Program-made: the position numbers and the translations under genes
Shown here: one piece after another, positions 24,862-33,850 of the stretch
Layout of the letters: each line of letters starts with the position of its first letter
Position numbering within the stretch: position 1 is the stretch's first letter
Source: Kineococcus sp. NBC_00420
GTDB lineage: Bacteria; Actinomycetota; Actinomycetes; Actinomycetales; Kineococcaceae
Reading direction: 5' to 3'
NCBI RefSeq assembly: GCF_036021035.1
Contig: NZ_CP107930.1
Span: 4,154,001 to 4,218,000 of the forward strand
Length of the DNA stretch: 64,000 nucleotides
Notes under the pieces: generated by a model
Databases searched by the model: none
What the model was told of the DNA's origin: nothing
The model's input: the letters and a program-made list of their open reading frames with translations, nothing else

Positions 24862-25994
24862 TGAACACGGACTCCTCCCCACCTCTTCAGCCTCCGGGTG
24901 GCAGCATGGCCGTCGTGCCCCCGCCCGGATCCGAGGAGAGTGCCCCCGTGCCGGGCGCAGCGCCCGCGAGCCGCCGCCGCCGACCGAGCATGGCCGACGT
25001 CGCCACTGTGGCCGGGGTGTCGGCCCAGACGGTGTCGCGGGTCTCCAACGGCCGCGAGAACGTCGACCCCCAGACGCGGGAGAGGGTGCGCGAGGCCATG
25101 GCCGCCCTCGGCTACCGCGCCAACTCCGCCGCCCGGTCCCTCGCGACCGGATCCTTCCGCAGCATCGGAGTCATCGCTTCGACGTTGACCACGTTCGGGG
25201 CGCAGCAGGCCCTGGACGGGGTGGCCGACGAGGCCCGCCGGTTGGGGTACGACGTGATGCTGATGCCGCTGAAGGCACCGTCGCCCGAGGAGATCAGCGG
25301 AGCGGCCGACGTCATGTCGGGCCGCCACAACGTCGACGCCATCGTGGTCTGCGTCGAGTCCGGGGTGGTGGAGTCCCTCTTCGGCGGGCTCCACGTCGAC
25401 GTCCCGATCGTCGTGACGGACGGCGGCGCCCGACATCCCCGCTTCACCACGGTCGACAGCGATCCCGAGCCCGGACTCCGAGCAGCCCTGACCCACCTGA
25501 TCTCCGGCGGGCACACCCGCATCTGGCACGCCGGCGGACCACCGGACTCCCACAGTGCGATCCACCGCCGCCAGATCTGGGAACAGGTGCTGCGCGAGCA
25601 CGGACTCCCGGCGCAGACCTGCCTCCTGACGAACTGGTCCAGCGAGTCCGGTCACGCCGCAGGACTCCTCGTGGGCGCGGCGACTCCCCGACCGACCGCG
25701 GTGGTGTGCGCCAACGACCAGACCGCCCTGGGGCTGATCCGGGCCCTGACCGACCTGGGGGTGCGGGTACCCGACGACGTCAGCGTGGTCGGCTTCGACG
25801 ACGTCGAAGCCGCACGGTTCTCGGTACCCCGGCTGAGCACCGTCCGTCACGACATCCAGGAGGTCGGCCGCCGGGCGGTCAGGACCCTCATCCAAGAACT
25901 GTCCCCGGGGACCGAGGTCGGTCCGCTCGGGCTGGTCCCCTCGGTGTTCGTCGACCGCGAGAGCACCGCGCCGCTGACCGGTCCGAACCTCTGA
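24861..25994 (+). CDS. LacI/GalR family transcriptional regulator
   Basis: Up to 377 residues. The DNA-binding domain is MADVATVAGVSAQTVSRV with the following hinge helix region (SAARSLATG). The periplasmic-binding-protein-like sensor domain has SIGVIAST, ISGGHTRIWHAGG, VVCANDQTALGLI and DDVSVVGFDD. The ATG at 24861 has no ribosome site and lies on the operator; GTG 24948, preceded by GAGGAG nine bases upstream, gives a more normal N-terminus of 11 residues before the helix-turn-helix. No sugar transport or catabolic operon is adjacent, so its regulon lies elsewhere. It borders the decayed accessory segment. Confidence 0.92.
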   Translation: MNTDSSPPLQPPGGSMAVVPPPGSEESAPVPGAAPASRRRRPSMADVATVAGVSAQTVSRVSNGRENVDPQTRERVREAMAALGYRANSAARSLATGSFRSIGVIASTLTTFGAQQALDGVADEARRLGYDVMLMPLKAPSPEEISGAADVMSGRHNVDAIVVCVESGVVESLFGGLHVDVPIVVTDGGARHPRFTTVDSDPEPGLRAALTHLISGGHTRIWHAGGPPDSHSAIHRRQIWEQVLREHGLPAQTCLLTNWSSESGHAAGLLVGAATPRPTAVVCANDQTALGLIRALTDLGVRVPDDVSVVGFDDVEAARFSVPRLSTVRHDIQEVGRRAVRTLIQELSPGTEVGPLGLVPSVFVDRESTAPLTGPNL

Positions 25995-26003
25995 CCGGGG
26001 ACG

Positions 26004-26273
26004 TCAGTCGAAGGGGAGGACGTCGCTGACGATGACCGCGTACTTCTCCCAGTTCTCGACGGATTTCTCGTGCGCGGTGACGACGCCGTGCCAGACGCCC
26101 TTGCGCCGCTGGGCCAGGACCGCGTAGAACCCGATGACCATCGTGCCGACGACGACGTGGTCCCCGCTGATGATGTTCACGACCTCCGCACTGACCTCGA
26201 CCCAGGAGTTCGAGGCCGGGCCGGTGATGTGGATCGATCTCTTGACGTTCTCTTCGGAGGTTTCGTGGTGCGC
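26004..26273 (-). pseudogene. conserved-looking 90-codon frame without a start codon
   Basis: The minus strand reads open from after a TGA at 26276-26274 to a TGA at 26006-26004 with strongly gene-like codon use. It contains SIHITGPASNSWVEVSAEVV, GDHVVVGTMVIGFYAVLA and KGVWHGVVTAHEKSVENW. No ATG, GTG or TTG occurs before the middle of the frame, so the 5-prime end has been lost by frameshift or deletion, or a non-canonical start is used. I do not recognise the family; the hydrophobic centre suggests one membrane segment. Confidence 0.5.
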
Positions 26274-26350
26274 TCACTCGCGAAGAGTTCGCCCGAGGGT
26301 TCGTCGTGCGCCCGAACGGTTCAGGTCCACTACCTTCGCGTAGACGGGGT

Positions 26351-26725
26351 TCAGGAACGCATACCGGTGCGGACGGCGAGGGAGACGAGTTGTGCACGCT
26401 CGCGGGCACCGACCTTGGTCATGGCGCGGTTCGCGTACGTCTTCACCGCGAACGGAGGACGAAGAAACGGACCACGATCTCGGTGTTGTCCAGCCCGGTG
26501 ACGATGGCCTTGACCACCTCGAGTTCGCGGGCGGTGAGTCGTTCGAAGCGGACGGAGACCTCCGGGTCGCCGGGAACGGGGGGTGCGGTCGGCGACGTGT
26601 TCGACCAGGGCGGTGGCGGCCGGGTGCGACAGCGCCTTGTTTCCGTCGTGCAGACCGAGGATCCCGTCCGTGGGCCAGCTCGCGCACACGGACGATGATG
26701 CTGCCGAGGGGAAGATGGCCGACAC
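26351..26725 (-). pseudogene. NarL/LuxR-type response regulator, C-terminal remnant with frameshifts
   Basis: The end of a response regulator is spread over different minus-strand frames: DGNKALSHPAATALVEHVAD, then in a second frame RFERLTARELEVVKAIVTG and LDNTEIVVRFF, then in a third TYANRAMTKVGARERAQLVS ending at 26351. Joined, they reproduce the standard GerE helix-turn-helix with its preceding linker, but at least two frame changes separate them. The receiver domain is missing. Confidence 0.75.
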
Positions 26726-26738
26726 TCAATGCCTAACC

Positions 26739-29069
26739 TCAGTCATCACCGTTCGCTTCGAGTTCGACACCACTGTCCGATCCGTCGACGGCTTCCCCGA
26801 TCTCAGGGCCGGACGAAACGACGGGTCCGTCGTCGGGCAACTTCGGCGCTGGAGGGACCCACGCGCGCAGCGGCTGCACCACCGTGGTGTAGAAGTTCTC
26901 CAACCCGTCGGTGACCGAGGGGATGAACGCGTTCTTGACTCCCGATCGTTTCGTGCCCATGGCACTCGTGCGCGACAGGGTGAATGCGGCCACCTCGACG
27001 TCACGTTCAGGGAGGAGGGCAGCGGGTTTGTCCCGCACGTCACCCAGGCGTTCGCAGGTGGAACCGCTGCGCGCAGCGAAACTGACATCCACCAGGACGT
27101 CATCGGGAGCGTCTTTGAGCTGCCGCAGCAGCCAGGCGACACGACGCTGCGCTCCACCCTCCTGAGGTGCCTGCACGCGCACACTGGTGCGCACCTGACT
27201 CGTCCGCAGGTCGGCCACCACGGTCAGAGGTCCCGCAGCACCCGGCACCCGGACCGTGGCCTCCAGCTCGCCGGAGCTGACCAGCCGAGCAGTCGTCGCA
27301 GCGATCCGAGCGACGGGATCGGTGGCGACCTTGCGCGGCAGCACGTGGGTGACTGTCACTCCCAGTTCCGCGGTCAGTCGCAACCGCAGTTGACGCACCA
27401 GCCTGATCCAGGCCTCTGCCACTGCAGGCACCTTGCGATCACCGGTGCGCAGGGTTCCCGCCGAAACCGCTTCTCGGACCCCGACCCATGCCGAGCCCAT
27501 GTCCTCGAAGCCGGACGCACCGGATCGCGGGTGCTGAAGGTAGCGGATCAGTTCGTGCAGCAGCCAGGCCTGCAAGGGATCCGCCACGCCCCGGTGGATC
27601 AGTGCCATCTGCGCCTCGTGCAGCACTTCGGCCCAGGAGATGTGGTGCAGGGCGACCTTGCGCAGTTTGCGCTTGTCGACCTCGACCGGGTGTTCGCCCG
27701 CGGCTGGGGGGATGTCGTTGGAGAGGGTGATGACGGCATCGAATCCTTGCGCGCGGGCCACGTCGAGGTAGTTCTCGACCTGGTCCCGGCGCAGTTGTCC
27801 ATCACCGGTCTTGACTTCGACGAGGCCCGTCCAGGTCTTACCGGCACGGGCCACGCGCAAGACCCCGTCTGGGTAGACGCGCGTTTCGCCGAGGTCGAAG
27901 GGAACCTCCAGGTACGCCTCGACTGCGCCGCCGGGAGCTCCGAAGTGGGAGACGACCGCACGGGCGAAGGACCGCACACCCATCATCGTGGCCAGCACCG
28001 CGGAGGTGGCGCGCTTCTCCTGCTCCCCGGCGCTGCCGACGCCGTAGATGGAGAACACGCGAGCCGGTTGCCAGGTGTCGGCTCCAGCCAGGCGCAACGC
28101 GGGCGGCCTGGCGGCTACCGTCGCGACCTTGCGGGTCTGCACTCCCTTGCGGGAGGGCTGCGGCCGGCGGGGAACCGTGCCGACGACTGGTGCAGGCGTC
28201 TCGACGGCGATCGACGGTTGCCGGTCCTCACCGACGCGCACCGTCACGGTCGCGACGACGGGGGCTGACACCTCAGGGAGTCGGAGCCCTGCCACCTCTT
28301 CCTCGCCCGGGGCGGCCGGGGGCACCTGGGAAGGCTCTGCTTCGAGACCTGAGACGACACGGTCGACCTCGTCGACGACCTCGACCAGGTCGTCACCCGG
28401 GGCCTGGGGTGGGATCGCGGCACTCTCGGTCCTGTCGGTCGTACCGTCGGCCCCTTCGCCTTCGACAGCAGGCGAGGAAGGCGGGGCCGGTCGATGCCCT
28501 GTCTCCTCGTCGGGCTCGTCCTCGTCGGGCTCATCGCTGACGGAGACGCCGAAGTCCTGCGCCAGTCCTGCCAGCCCGCTGTCCCAGCCCTGGGCCACCG
28601 TGCGGATCTTCCAGGTGCCCGAGCGGCGGTAGACCTCGGCGAACACGAACGCGGTTTCGTTGCCGGCGTCGTCGATGTCGCACACGGTGAGGATGGTGTT
28701 CGCCGCATCGAGGAGGAGCAGGCGCAGCCCGGAGAGTTCTCCGAAGGTGCCGGTGGAGCGACTGGCGGCGATCGCGATGACTTCCACCTCGCCGCTGAGC
28801 TCGTCCAGGTCGATGGAGAGTCGTTCCTCGACGGTGTCCTCGGACTGCGCCCGGCCGGTGTGACGGACTGCCCCGTCGCCGGACGCAGGTTGGTTGTAGA
28901 AGACGAAGTCGGCATCCGAACGCACGCGCCGCGCGCCGGTGAGCAGGAGGGCCGATGCGTCGACGTCGGCTTCGTGATCGGTTTCGCGCCAGCTGACCAC
29001 TACCCGCAGGCGACGTGCCTCGGTGGGCAGGGTGCGGTTGGCTCCGCGGGGCAGTGACAGGTCTTCCAC
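26739..29069 (-). CDS. TerD-domain protein fused to a PD-(D/E)XK nuclease-like domain
   Basis: About 776 residues. The N-terminal 180 residues are a TerD domain: LSLPRGANRTLP, then SDADFVFYNQPASGDGAV with RHTG, the acidic Ca-binding loops, and AFVFAEVYRRSGTWKIRTVAQGW. An acidic Pro-rich linker runs to about 330. A nuclease-like core lies near 370-450: AYLEVPFDLGE, RVYPDGVLRV and TGLVEVKTGDGQLRRDQVEN, the E...PDG...ExK...Q arrangement of PD-(D/E)XK enzymes. A helical region and acidic tail complete it. TerD proteins act in tellurite, phage and stress resistance. The GTG at 29069 has no ribosome site. Divergent membrane-protein genes lie 260 bp away. The nuclease call is motif-based inference. 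Confidence 0.8.
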   Translation of the reverse strand: MEDLSLPRGANRTLPTEARRLRVVVSWRETDHEADVDASALLLTGARRVRSDADFVFYNQPASGDGAVRHTGRAQSEDTVEERLSIDLDELSGEVEVIAIAASRSTGTFGELSGLRLLLLDAANTILTVCDIDDAGNETAFVFAEVYRRSGTWKIRTVAQGWDSGLAGLAQDFGVSVSDEPDEDEPDEETGHRPAPPSSPAVEGEGADGTTDRTESAAIPPQAPGDDLVEVVDEVDRVVSGLEAEPSQVPPAAPGEEEVAGLRLPEVSAPVVATVTVRVGEDRQPSIAVETPAPVVGTVPRRPQPSRKGVQTRKVATVAARPPALRLAGADTWQPARVFSIYGVGSAGEQEKRATSAVLATMMGVRSFARAVVSHFGAPGGAVEAYLEVPFDLGETRVYPDGVLRVARAGKTWTGLVEVKTGDGQLRRDQVENYLDVARAQGFDAVITLSNDIPPAAGEHPVEVDKRKLRKVALHHISWAEVLHEAQMALIHRGVADPLQAWLLHELIRYLQHPRSGASGFEDMGSAWVGVREAVSAGTLRTGDRKVPAVAEAWIRLVRQLRLRLTAELGVTVTHVLPRKVATDPVARIAATTARLVSSGELEATVRVPGAAGPLTVVADLRTSQVRTSVRVQAPQEGGAQRRVAWLLRQLKDAPDDVLVDVSFAARSGSTCERLGDVRDKPAALLPERDVEVAAFTLSRTSAMGTKRSGVKNAFIPSVTDGLENFYTTVVQPLRAWVPPAPKLPDDGPVVSSGPEIGEAVDGSDSGVELEANGDD

Positions 29070-29331
29070 ACCACGAGTCTGCCCACTTTCGGCGTCCGGT
29101 ACAGGTGTTCTCGTGGATCGGTGGCGGTCGTGCTTCCGGAGCCACGCCCTCAGGCGGGAGCGTGACGGTACCTCCGGTCTGCTGCGCCGTCGGCCCGAGG
29201 CGAAGCACGCAGGGTGACGATTCTTTGTGAATTGGTAGCCCTGTGTCATCAGTCGAGGCATGCTGGGACTTGGCCTGGTCCGGAGTGGGGCACCAGGGCA
29301 CGGGAGCGAACGCACTGATCTGGAGGACGTC

Positions 29332-30351
29332 GTGGGCATCGCCTGGGTCGAGGCGGTCCGGCTGGCGCGTGCCAACCGCAGCCAGCACGAAGAGCTCGAA
29401 GATCGACACGCCGCCCTGATCACCCGTGCGGAGCGCGAGCGCCAGGCACAGGAACGGCGTCGTCGGGAGGTCTACGAGGAGGTCCTGGTGCCTTTCCGCG
29501 ACGTCTTCGCGCGGCTGAAGAACGTCGACCTCGTCGAGCTGGCCGGCATCGACCTGCCCACCGCCGGACGCACCCCCCAGGTGGAGGTCACCCAGGTCCG
29601 TTTGAACGCCCTGCACACCGTCGGGGCGCTCGCCGGGGGGCTGGGCGTGGGAGCGGGAGCGGGGGTCACCGCCTTCGCCACCGTCGGTGCGTTCGCGGCG
29701 GCCTCCACCGGGACGGCCATCTCCGGACTGTCGGGTGCGGCTGCCACCAGCGCCACCCTGGCGGCCCTGGGGGGAGGCTCTCTGGCGGCCGGTGGTGGTG
29801 GGGTCGCGGCCGGCACCCTCGTGCTGGGCAGCTTGGTCGCGGCGCCGGTGGTGCTGGCCACGGTCGGCGTGGTGGCCTGGCAGGGGCGCCGCCAGCGCCG
29901 CCTGCAGCGTCGAGGGGCGGAGGACCTCGACCAGGCCGACATCGAGCTGAGCCGAGCGGAGGAGGACACCGACGCGGTCATCCGTCGCAGTCGGGCGGTC
30001 CGCAATCTGCTCACCGACCTCCAGGCCGAGGCTGCCCAGCGTCTCGAGGACTTGCGGGTCCTCGTCGACACCGAGACCGACTACGCCGCCTACCCCCCGG
30101 CCCGACGGGCGCAGGTGGCGACGACGGTGTCGTTGATGACGACGACGATCTCCGTGATGGCCACCCCGCTCGCGGACGAGAACGGAGTGGTGACCGTCCT
30201 GTCGGGCAGGGTGGTCGAGGACGCCCGAGAGCGACTGCAGGACCTGGTCGAGGAGGATGCCGCGACCGCGGACGACCCCGTCGACACCGGCGCGAGCGCC
30301 AGTAGGGGTGCTGAGGCGGACGAGTCCACGAGCTCGGTGGTGTCGGCGTGA
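29332..30351 (+). CDS. coiled-coil membrane protein with a glycine-rich core
   Basis: About 339 residues (363 if the ATG at 29260 is used; GGAGG five bases before GTG 29332 favours the shorter form). An N-terminal charged helix (ERERQAQERRRREVYEEV) is followed by a long Gly/Ala-rich hydrophobic stretch at about residues 95-185 (GALAGGLGVGAGAGVTAF, LAALGGGSLAAGGGGVAAG, LVLGSLVAAPVVLATVGVV), a second charged coiled coil and an acidic tail. It overlaps the next gene by four bases. The architecture suggests a membrane-inserting or membrane-anchored partner of the TerD-nuclease protein. Not a family I recognise. Confidence 0.75.
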   Translation: MGIAWVEAVRLARANRSQHEELEDRHAALITRAERERQAQERRRREVYEEVLVPFRDVFARLKNVDLVELAGIDLPTAGRTPQVEVTQVRLNALHTVGALAGGLGVGAGAGVTAFATVGAFAAASTGTAISGLSGAAATSATLAALGGGSLAAGGGGVAAGTLVLGSLVAAPVVLATVGVVAWQGRRQRRLQRRGAEDLDQADIELSRAEEDTDAVIRRSRAVRNLLTDLQAEAAQRLEDLRVLVDTETDYAAYPPARRAQVATTVSLMTTTISVMATPLADENGVVTVLSGRVVEDARERLQDLVEEDAATADDPVDTGASASRGAEADESTSSVVSA

Positions 30352-31952
30352 GCGAGCAGGCGGCCGACGAACCCCAGAAGAGCTCTGAGCTTCCTCCGCG
30401 CGTCGATGGGGCGGGATTCGACTCCTCGGAGTCCCGTGAGCCCGATGCGTCTCGGGCACCCGGGGCCGCGACGAAGGTGGGGGTTCAGGCGGCGGCCTGG
30501 GCACTGGTGAACGCTGCAACCCGCCGCCATGCCGCCCAGACCGCGGAAGCCCTGCGCATCCGTGAACTCGCCGAGCAAGTCGCACAGCGGTACCGCAACG
30601 TCGGCCTGCCCCAGCGTGCCGGGCACCTCTTCGAGGTCATGCACGAAGCGACGTTCAACCACGACGCCATCGCCGAAGGCTCGAAGATCCGCGCCTCCAC
30701 GACCGAGTGGGTCGCTGGCGGGTCGCAGAGCGCCCCGGCAGACCTGCACCTCAGAGACGAAGGTGGACGGCTGCTGGCTGCGGCCCAGGCGAAGCTGATG
30801 GGGAAGGCGACGACCGCCGCGAGCGGCATCTCTCACGAGCGCTACACCGGCCAGCAGCGCCTCATTGGCAGCGACAAGCTCACCGCCGTGGAGAACCTGC
30901 TCGACCGGCGTCTGCGCATGAACCCGGAGGGCTTGAAGTTCGACGACTACGTCGATGCCCGTGCCCACGTCACCGACACCCTGCACATCGACACCACCGA
31001 CGCCGCCGGGCACGTCACCACCGTGCACAGCCGCCCGGTGTCCACCGAGCAGGCCCACCGCGCCGCCCGCAACCCCTCCGGCTGGGGCGGCAAGCACGCC
31101 GCTTCCGTCGCCTCCCGTGAAGTCGGCGCGGCGATGGCGGTCGGGGCAGCCACCGGGGCCGCTGTCGCGGGTCTGATGGAGGCTGCGAGTCAGGTCGCGC
31201 GAGTCCGCGCGGGAGAAACCACCGCTGCTGCCGCCGCCGCGACCGCCGCTGGGGCCGCGGCGATGGGGGCGGTGCGCTCCGCCGCCGGAGCGGGGCTGGG
31301 CAAGGCCATCGGCATCGCCGCCCGAACTGGGGTCCTGCCCGCTGCCTTCGGCCAGGCCTCCGCACCCGCGGCGATGGCCGGCGCCGTCGGCGACATCACC
31401 GCCGCCGGTGTCGCCTTCGCCCGCCGCGACATCGACGCCGGCGAGCTTGCCGCACGCTGCTGCGACTCTGCGCTGCGCGCGACGCTGGTCGGGGTGTGCA
31501 GCGGGCTGGGGCAGACGGTGATCCCCGTGCCGGTCGTCGGGGGTCTCGTGGGGGCGGTGGTGGGTCAGGCCGCAGCAACCCTCATCAGCCAGGGTCTGCG
31601 GGCCGCGGTGGCCGTGGCCCGCGCCGAACTCGCCGCCGGGGAGGACATCGACGAGGAGGACCTCGCCGCCCTGGAGGACGAGACCGCCTCTGCGCTCGCC
31701 ACGGCGATGCTGCTCGCGGAGTCTGAGCGGGCACTGGGGGAGGAGCACGGTGCCAACGTCATCGCCACCGTCAGCCCGCTGCTCGAGGAGGCCTTGATCG
31801 CCGTGACCAGCGGCGACCCGGACGAGGCACAGGAACGGCTCGCCGAGGTCGCGCGCTGCTTCAACGGCCAACCGCTTTTCGTGACGTCGGACGAGTTCGA
31901 GGAGTGGATGGCGGATCCCCTGACGGCGTTGACGATGAACCCCAACTGGTAG
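30348..31952 (+). CDS. large Gly/Ala-rich membrane protein with a possible nuclease-like domain
   Basis: A 534-residue protein starting at a GTG that overlaps the previous stop. Residues about 85-215 form a soluble domain: GHLFEVMHEATFN, SAPADLHLRDEGGRLLAAAQ followed by AKLM, and ERYTGQQRLIGSDKL. The E...D...QxK order recalls PD-(D/E)XK/Mrr-type cores with Gln replacing the second acid. Residues 260-430 are glycine-zipper-like hydrophobic segments (MAVGAATGAAVAGLMEAA, AAGAAAMGAVRSAAGAG, VVGGLVGAVVGQAAATL). The tail is acidic. It forms an operon with the previous membrane protein, opposite the TerD-nuclease gene. Function unknown; the nuclease suggestion is weak inference. Confidence 0.7.
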   Translation: MSEQAADEPQKSSELPPRVDGAGFDSSESREPDASRAPGAATKVGVQAAAWALVNAATRRHAAQTAEALRIRELAEQVAQRYRNVGLPQRAGHLFEVMHEATFNHDAIAEGSKIRASTTEWVAGGSQSAPADLHLRDEGGRLLAAAQAKLMGKATTAASGISHERYTGQQRLIGSDKLTAVENLLDRRLRMNPEGLKFDDYVDARAHVTDTLHIDTTDAAGHVTTVHSRPVSTEQAHRAARNPSGWGGKHAASVASREVGAAMAVGAATGAAVAGLMEAASQVARVRAGETTAAAAAATAAGAAAMGAVRSAAGAGLGKAIGIAARTGVLPAAFGQASAPAAMAGAVGDITAAGVAFARRDIDAGELAARCCDSALRATLVGVCSGLGQTVIPVPVVGGLVGAVVGQAAATLISQGLRAAVAVARAELAAGEDIDEEDLAALEDETASALATAMLLAESERALGEEHGANVIATVSPLLEEALIAVTSGDPDEAQERLAEVARCFNGQPLFVTSDEFEEWMADPLTALTMNPNW

Positions 31953-31959
31953 CGACTCC

Positions 31960-32244
31960 TGTCGACCCGGTTGCCTGCCCGTCCAACTCGTCGGAAGTCG
32001 TGAGCGGGTTGCCTCGTGAGCTGGGCGTGCCCGGGGCGGAGCAGGTGTCGGTCACCCTGGCCCAGGACGAGAGCGAGGCGCGCGGCGTCGCCTTCACCGG
32101 AGAGCTGGCGGCCCGCCTGGACGAACGGCGGTACGAGGACGGGTTCGGCCCCACGCCACAGTGTTCCAGCACCTGTCGCTGCGGTCCCAGCGCAGCGACC
32201 GGAAACTGCGTGACGTCGCCGCCGACGTCGTGGCCAACCTCTGA
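31960..32244 (+). pseudogene. GAF-ANTAR regulator remnant with an internal deletion
   Basis: The first part, LGVPGAEQVSVTLAQ and ELAARLDERRYEDGFGP, matches the GAF domain of actinobacterial GAF-ANTAR proteins (usual form LDERQYxxGxGPC). It then changes frame into FQHLSLRSQRSDRKLRDVAA, which resembles the end of such proteins, closing at a TGA at 32242-32244. The middle of the gene is missing. No start codon or ribosome site is evident. It follows the membrane-protein operon directly. Confidence 0.65.
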
Positions 32245-32289
32245 AACCCGGTTCGAGGGCGGCTCTCCCGAACCCGTGCACACCCCTGT

Positions 32290-33366
32290 TCACCGGGGAA
32301 AGGCGTGGCGACGGGCGACGATGGTGGCGACCGCGGCGGGAACCACGACGGCGAGGGAGACCCACGACAGCGAGCCGACGCCGAAGTTCCCGATGAGGGC
32401 ACCCCCGACGACCGCGCCGGCACCGATCATGAGGTTCACGAGGGTGACCATCACCGCTGCGATGGAACCGGATCCGGCGGCCCGGAAACCCGCGGTGAGG
32501 AACCACGTCGCCCCGCCGCCGAAACCCAGGCCCCACAGCGCCGCCGCGAGGTACACCAGCACCGGACCGACCGTCGCGAAACCGAGGGCGAGGAACGCGG
32601 TGGCGAGCAGCAGCACGCCGGCGACGGTGAGGTGACGGTGACGGCGGTCGATCCACACCCCGGTGACGAGGATGCTCGCGAAGGCGGCGACGCCGAACGT
32701 CAGCAGGACCCACTCGACCTGGCTCGCGATGCCGGCTTCGTCGACCACGGGGGCGATGCAGGTGCAGAGGACGTGGTGGGCCAGGAAGGAACCGCCCATC
32801 ACGGCGAGGATCGTGAACACCCCGGGAGTTCCCCGGAGGACTTCACGGCGTGCGCGTTCCTCGCGCGGCGGCCGGGTGGCGACGACGCCCGGCAGTCCGG
32901 GGAGCGCGATCAGGACCCAGACGATGGTCGCCACACCGGCGAGATCGGTGGCGGCGGAGGTGGAGTGCCTGCTGGTCATGGTGCCCAGCAAGGTTCCGAG
33001 GGGGAGTTCGAGCGACAGGGCCACGGGGGTTCCCGCGTTCGCGATCGACATCGCTCGCCCCTGCTTCGACGGCGAAGTCGTCGGTCACGGCGATGACGAG
33101 GTCGGCGACCACGAAGGCCACCAACCCGGTCAGGGGGACGGTTGCGCGGTTCCACCGCCGGAGGGCGGCGCTCGGGGGATGGCGCTGACCGCGGTCGCGA
33201 GGGCGTAGACCGTGACCGTCCGGCCCGCGACCGCCTCGGTCACGTCCAGGGATCTGGCGATGTCGGGCAGGAGGCCGGCGGGGACCTCGAGGCCCGGTTC
33301 CCGGGCCTGCTGGCCGCGGTCTTCGCCGGGGGGGTCGACAGGCGAGGTGCTCCCGTCCTGATCGCA
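32290..33366 (-). pseudogene. MFS transporter (drug/arabinose efflux type), frameshifted and truncated
   Basis: The C-terminal 250 residues are intact from about 33051 (SIANAGTPVALSLELPLG, TPGVFTILAVMGGSFLAHH, WGLGFGGGATWFLTAGFR). N-terminal pieces are in other frames: GLLPDIARSLDV with AVAGRTVTVYALATAVSA (about 33180-33280) and TGLVAFVVADLVIAVTDDF (about 33070-33140). Roughly 50 residues between the last two pieces and the first transmembrane segment are missing. An internal ATG at 33051 could give a truncated product, which is unlikely to transport. Confidence 0.75.
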
Positions 33367-33429
33367 TGATCTGCGTCACACGAACCGCGAACCGCGGCTC
33401 GCGCCGCTGGGTGGGGGGAGAACGACAAA

Positions 33430-33459
33430 GGATCCCGGCTCCGTGGGGAGCCGAGATCC
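33430..33459 (-). terminator. terminator downstream of tRNA-Lys
   Basis: On the minus strand a stem with GGATC and GGCTCC arms around a short loop is followed by CTTTGTCGTT, a partial U-tract. It lies 38 bases past the 3-prime end of tRNA-Lys. Confidence 0.65.
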
Positions 33460-33496
33460 TGTGCTGCAGAGGACGATCCCTGCAGATAGAGCCGAG

Positions 33497-33569
<73 letters not shown>

Positions 33570-33610
33570 AACGAGAGGAACTCTACCAGTCACCTGGCCG
33601 TGCCACGAAA

Positions 33611-33657
33611 TCCGGTCCCCGGGGGAGCGAGAGGGGGCGTGCCCCCGGGAACCCGGA
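33611..33657 (-). terminator. stem-loop downstream of the small acidic gene
   Basis: CCCGGGGG (33618-33625) pairs with CCCCCGGG (33642-33649), with outer TCCGG/CCGGA pairing, just past the stop of the 57-residue gene. There is no clear U-tract. Confidence 0.45.
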
Positions 33658-33676
33658 CCTCGTGCGGTGCGCAGGA

Positions 33677-33850
33677 TCAGTCCTGCTTCCACCACTCCTC
33701 GTCGGGCAGGCCCTCGGACTCCAGCAGCTCCGCGGAGTGCGGGCCGTCGGGCGAAGCCATGTCCATGATGAGCGACAGCGGGATGTGCTCGGAGAGCATC
33801 TCCATCACCGGCTCGCTCATCGCGTCCGCCTGGGTCTTGTCGTGCGTCAT
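33677..33850 (-). CDS. small acidic hypothetical protein
   Basis: A 57-residue protein beginning THDKTQADAM and ending LPDEEWWKQD, with a Met/Ile-rich centre (MLSEHIPLSLIMDMA). GGGAGG four to five bases upstream sets the ATG at 33850. The sequence is well organised and resembles small conserved actinobacterial proteins of unknown role. A stem-loop follows it. Confidence 0.75.
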   Translation of the reverse strand: MTHDKTQADAMSEPVMEMLSEHIPLSLIMDMASPDGPHSAELLESEGLPDEEWWKQD

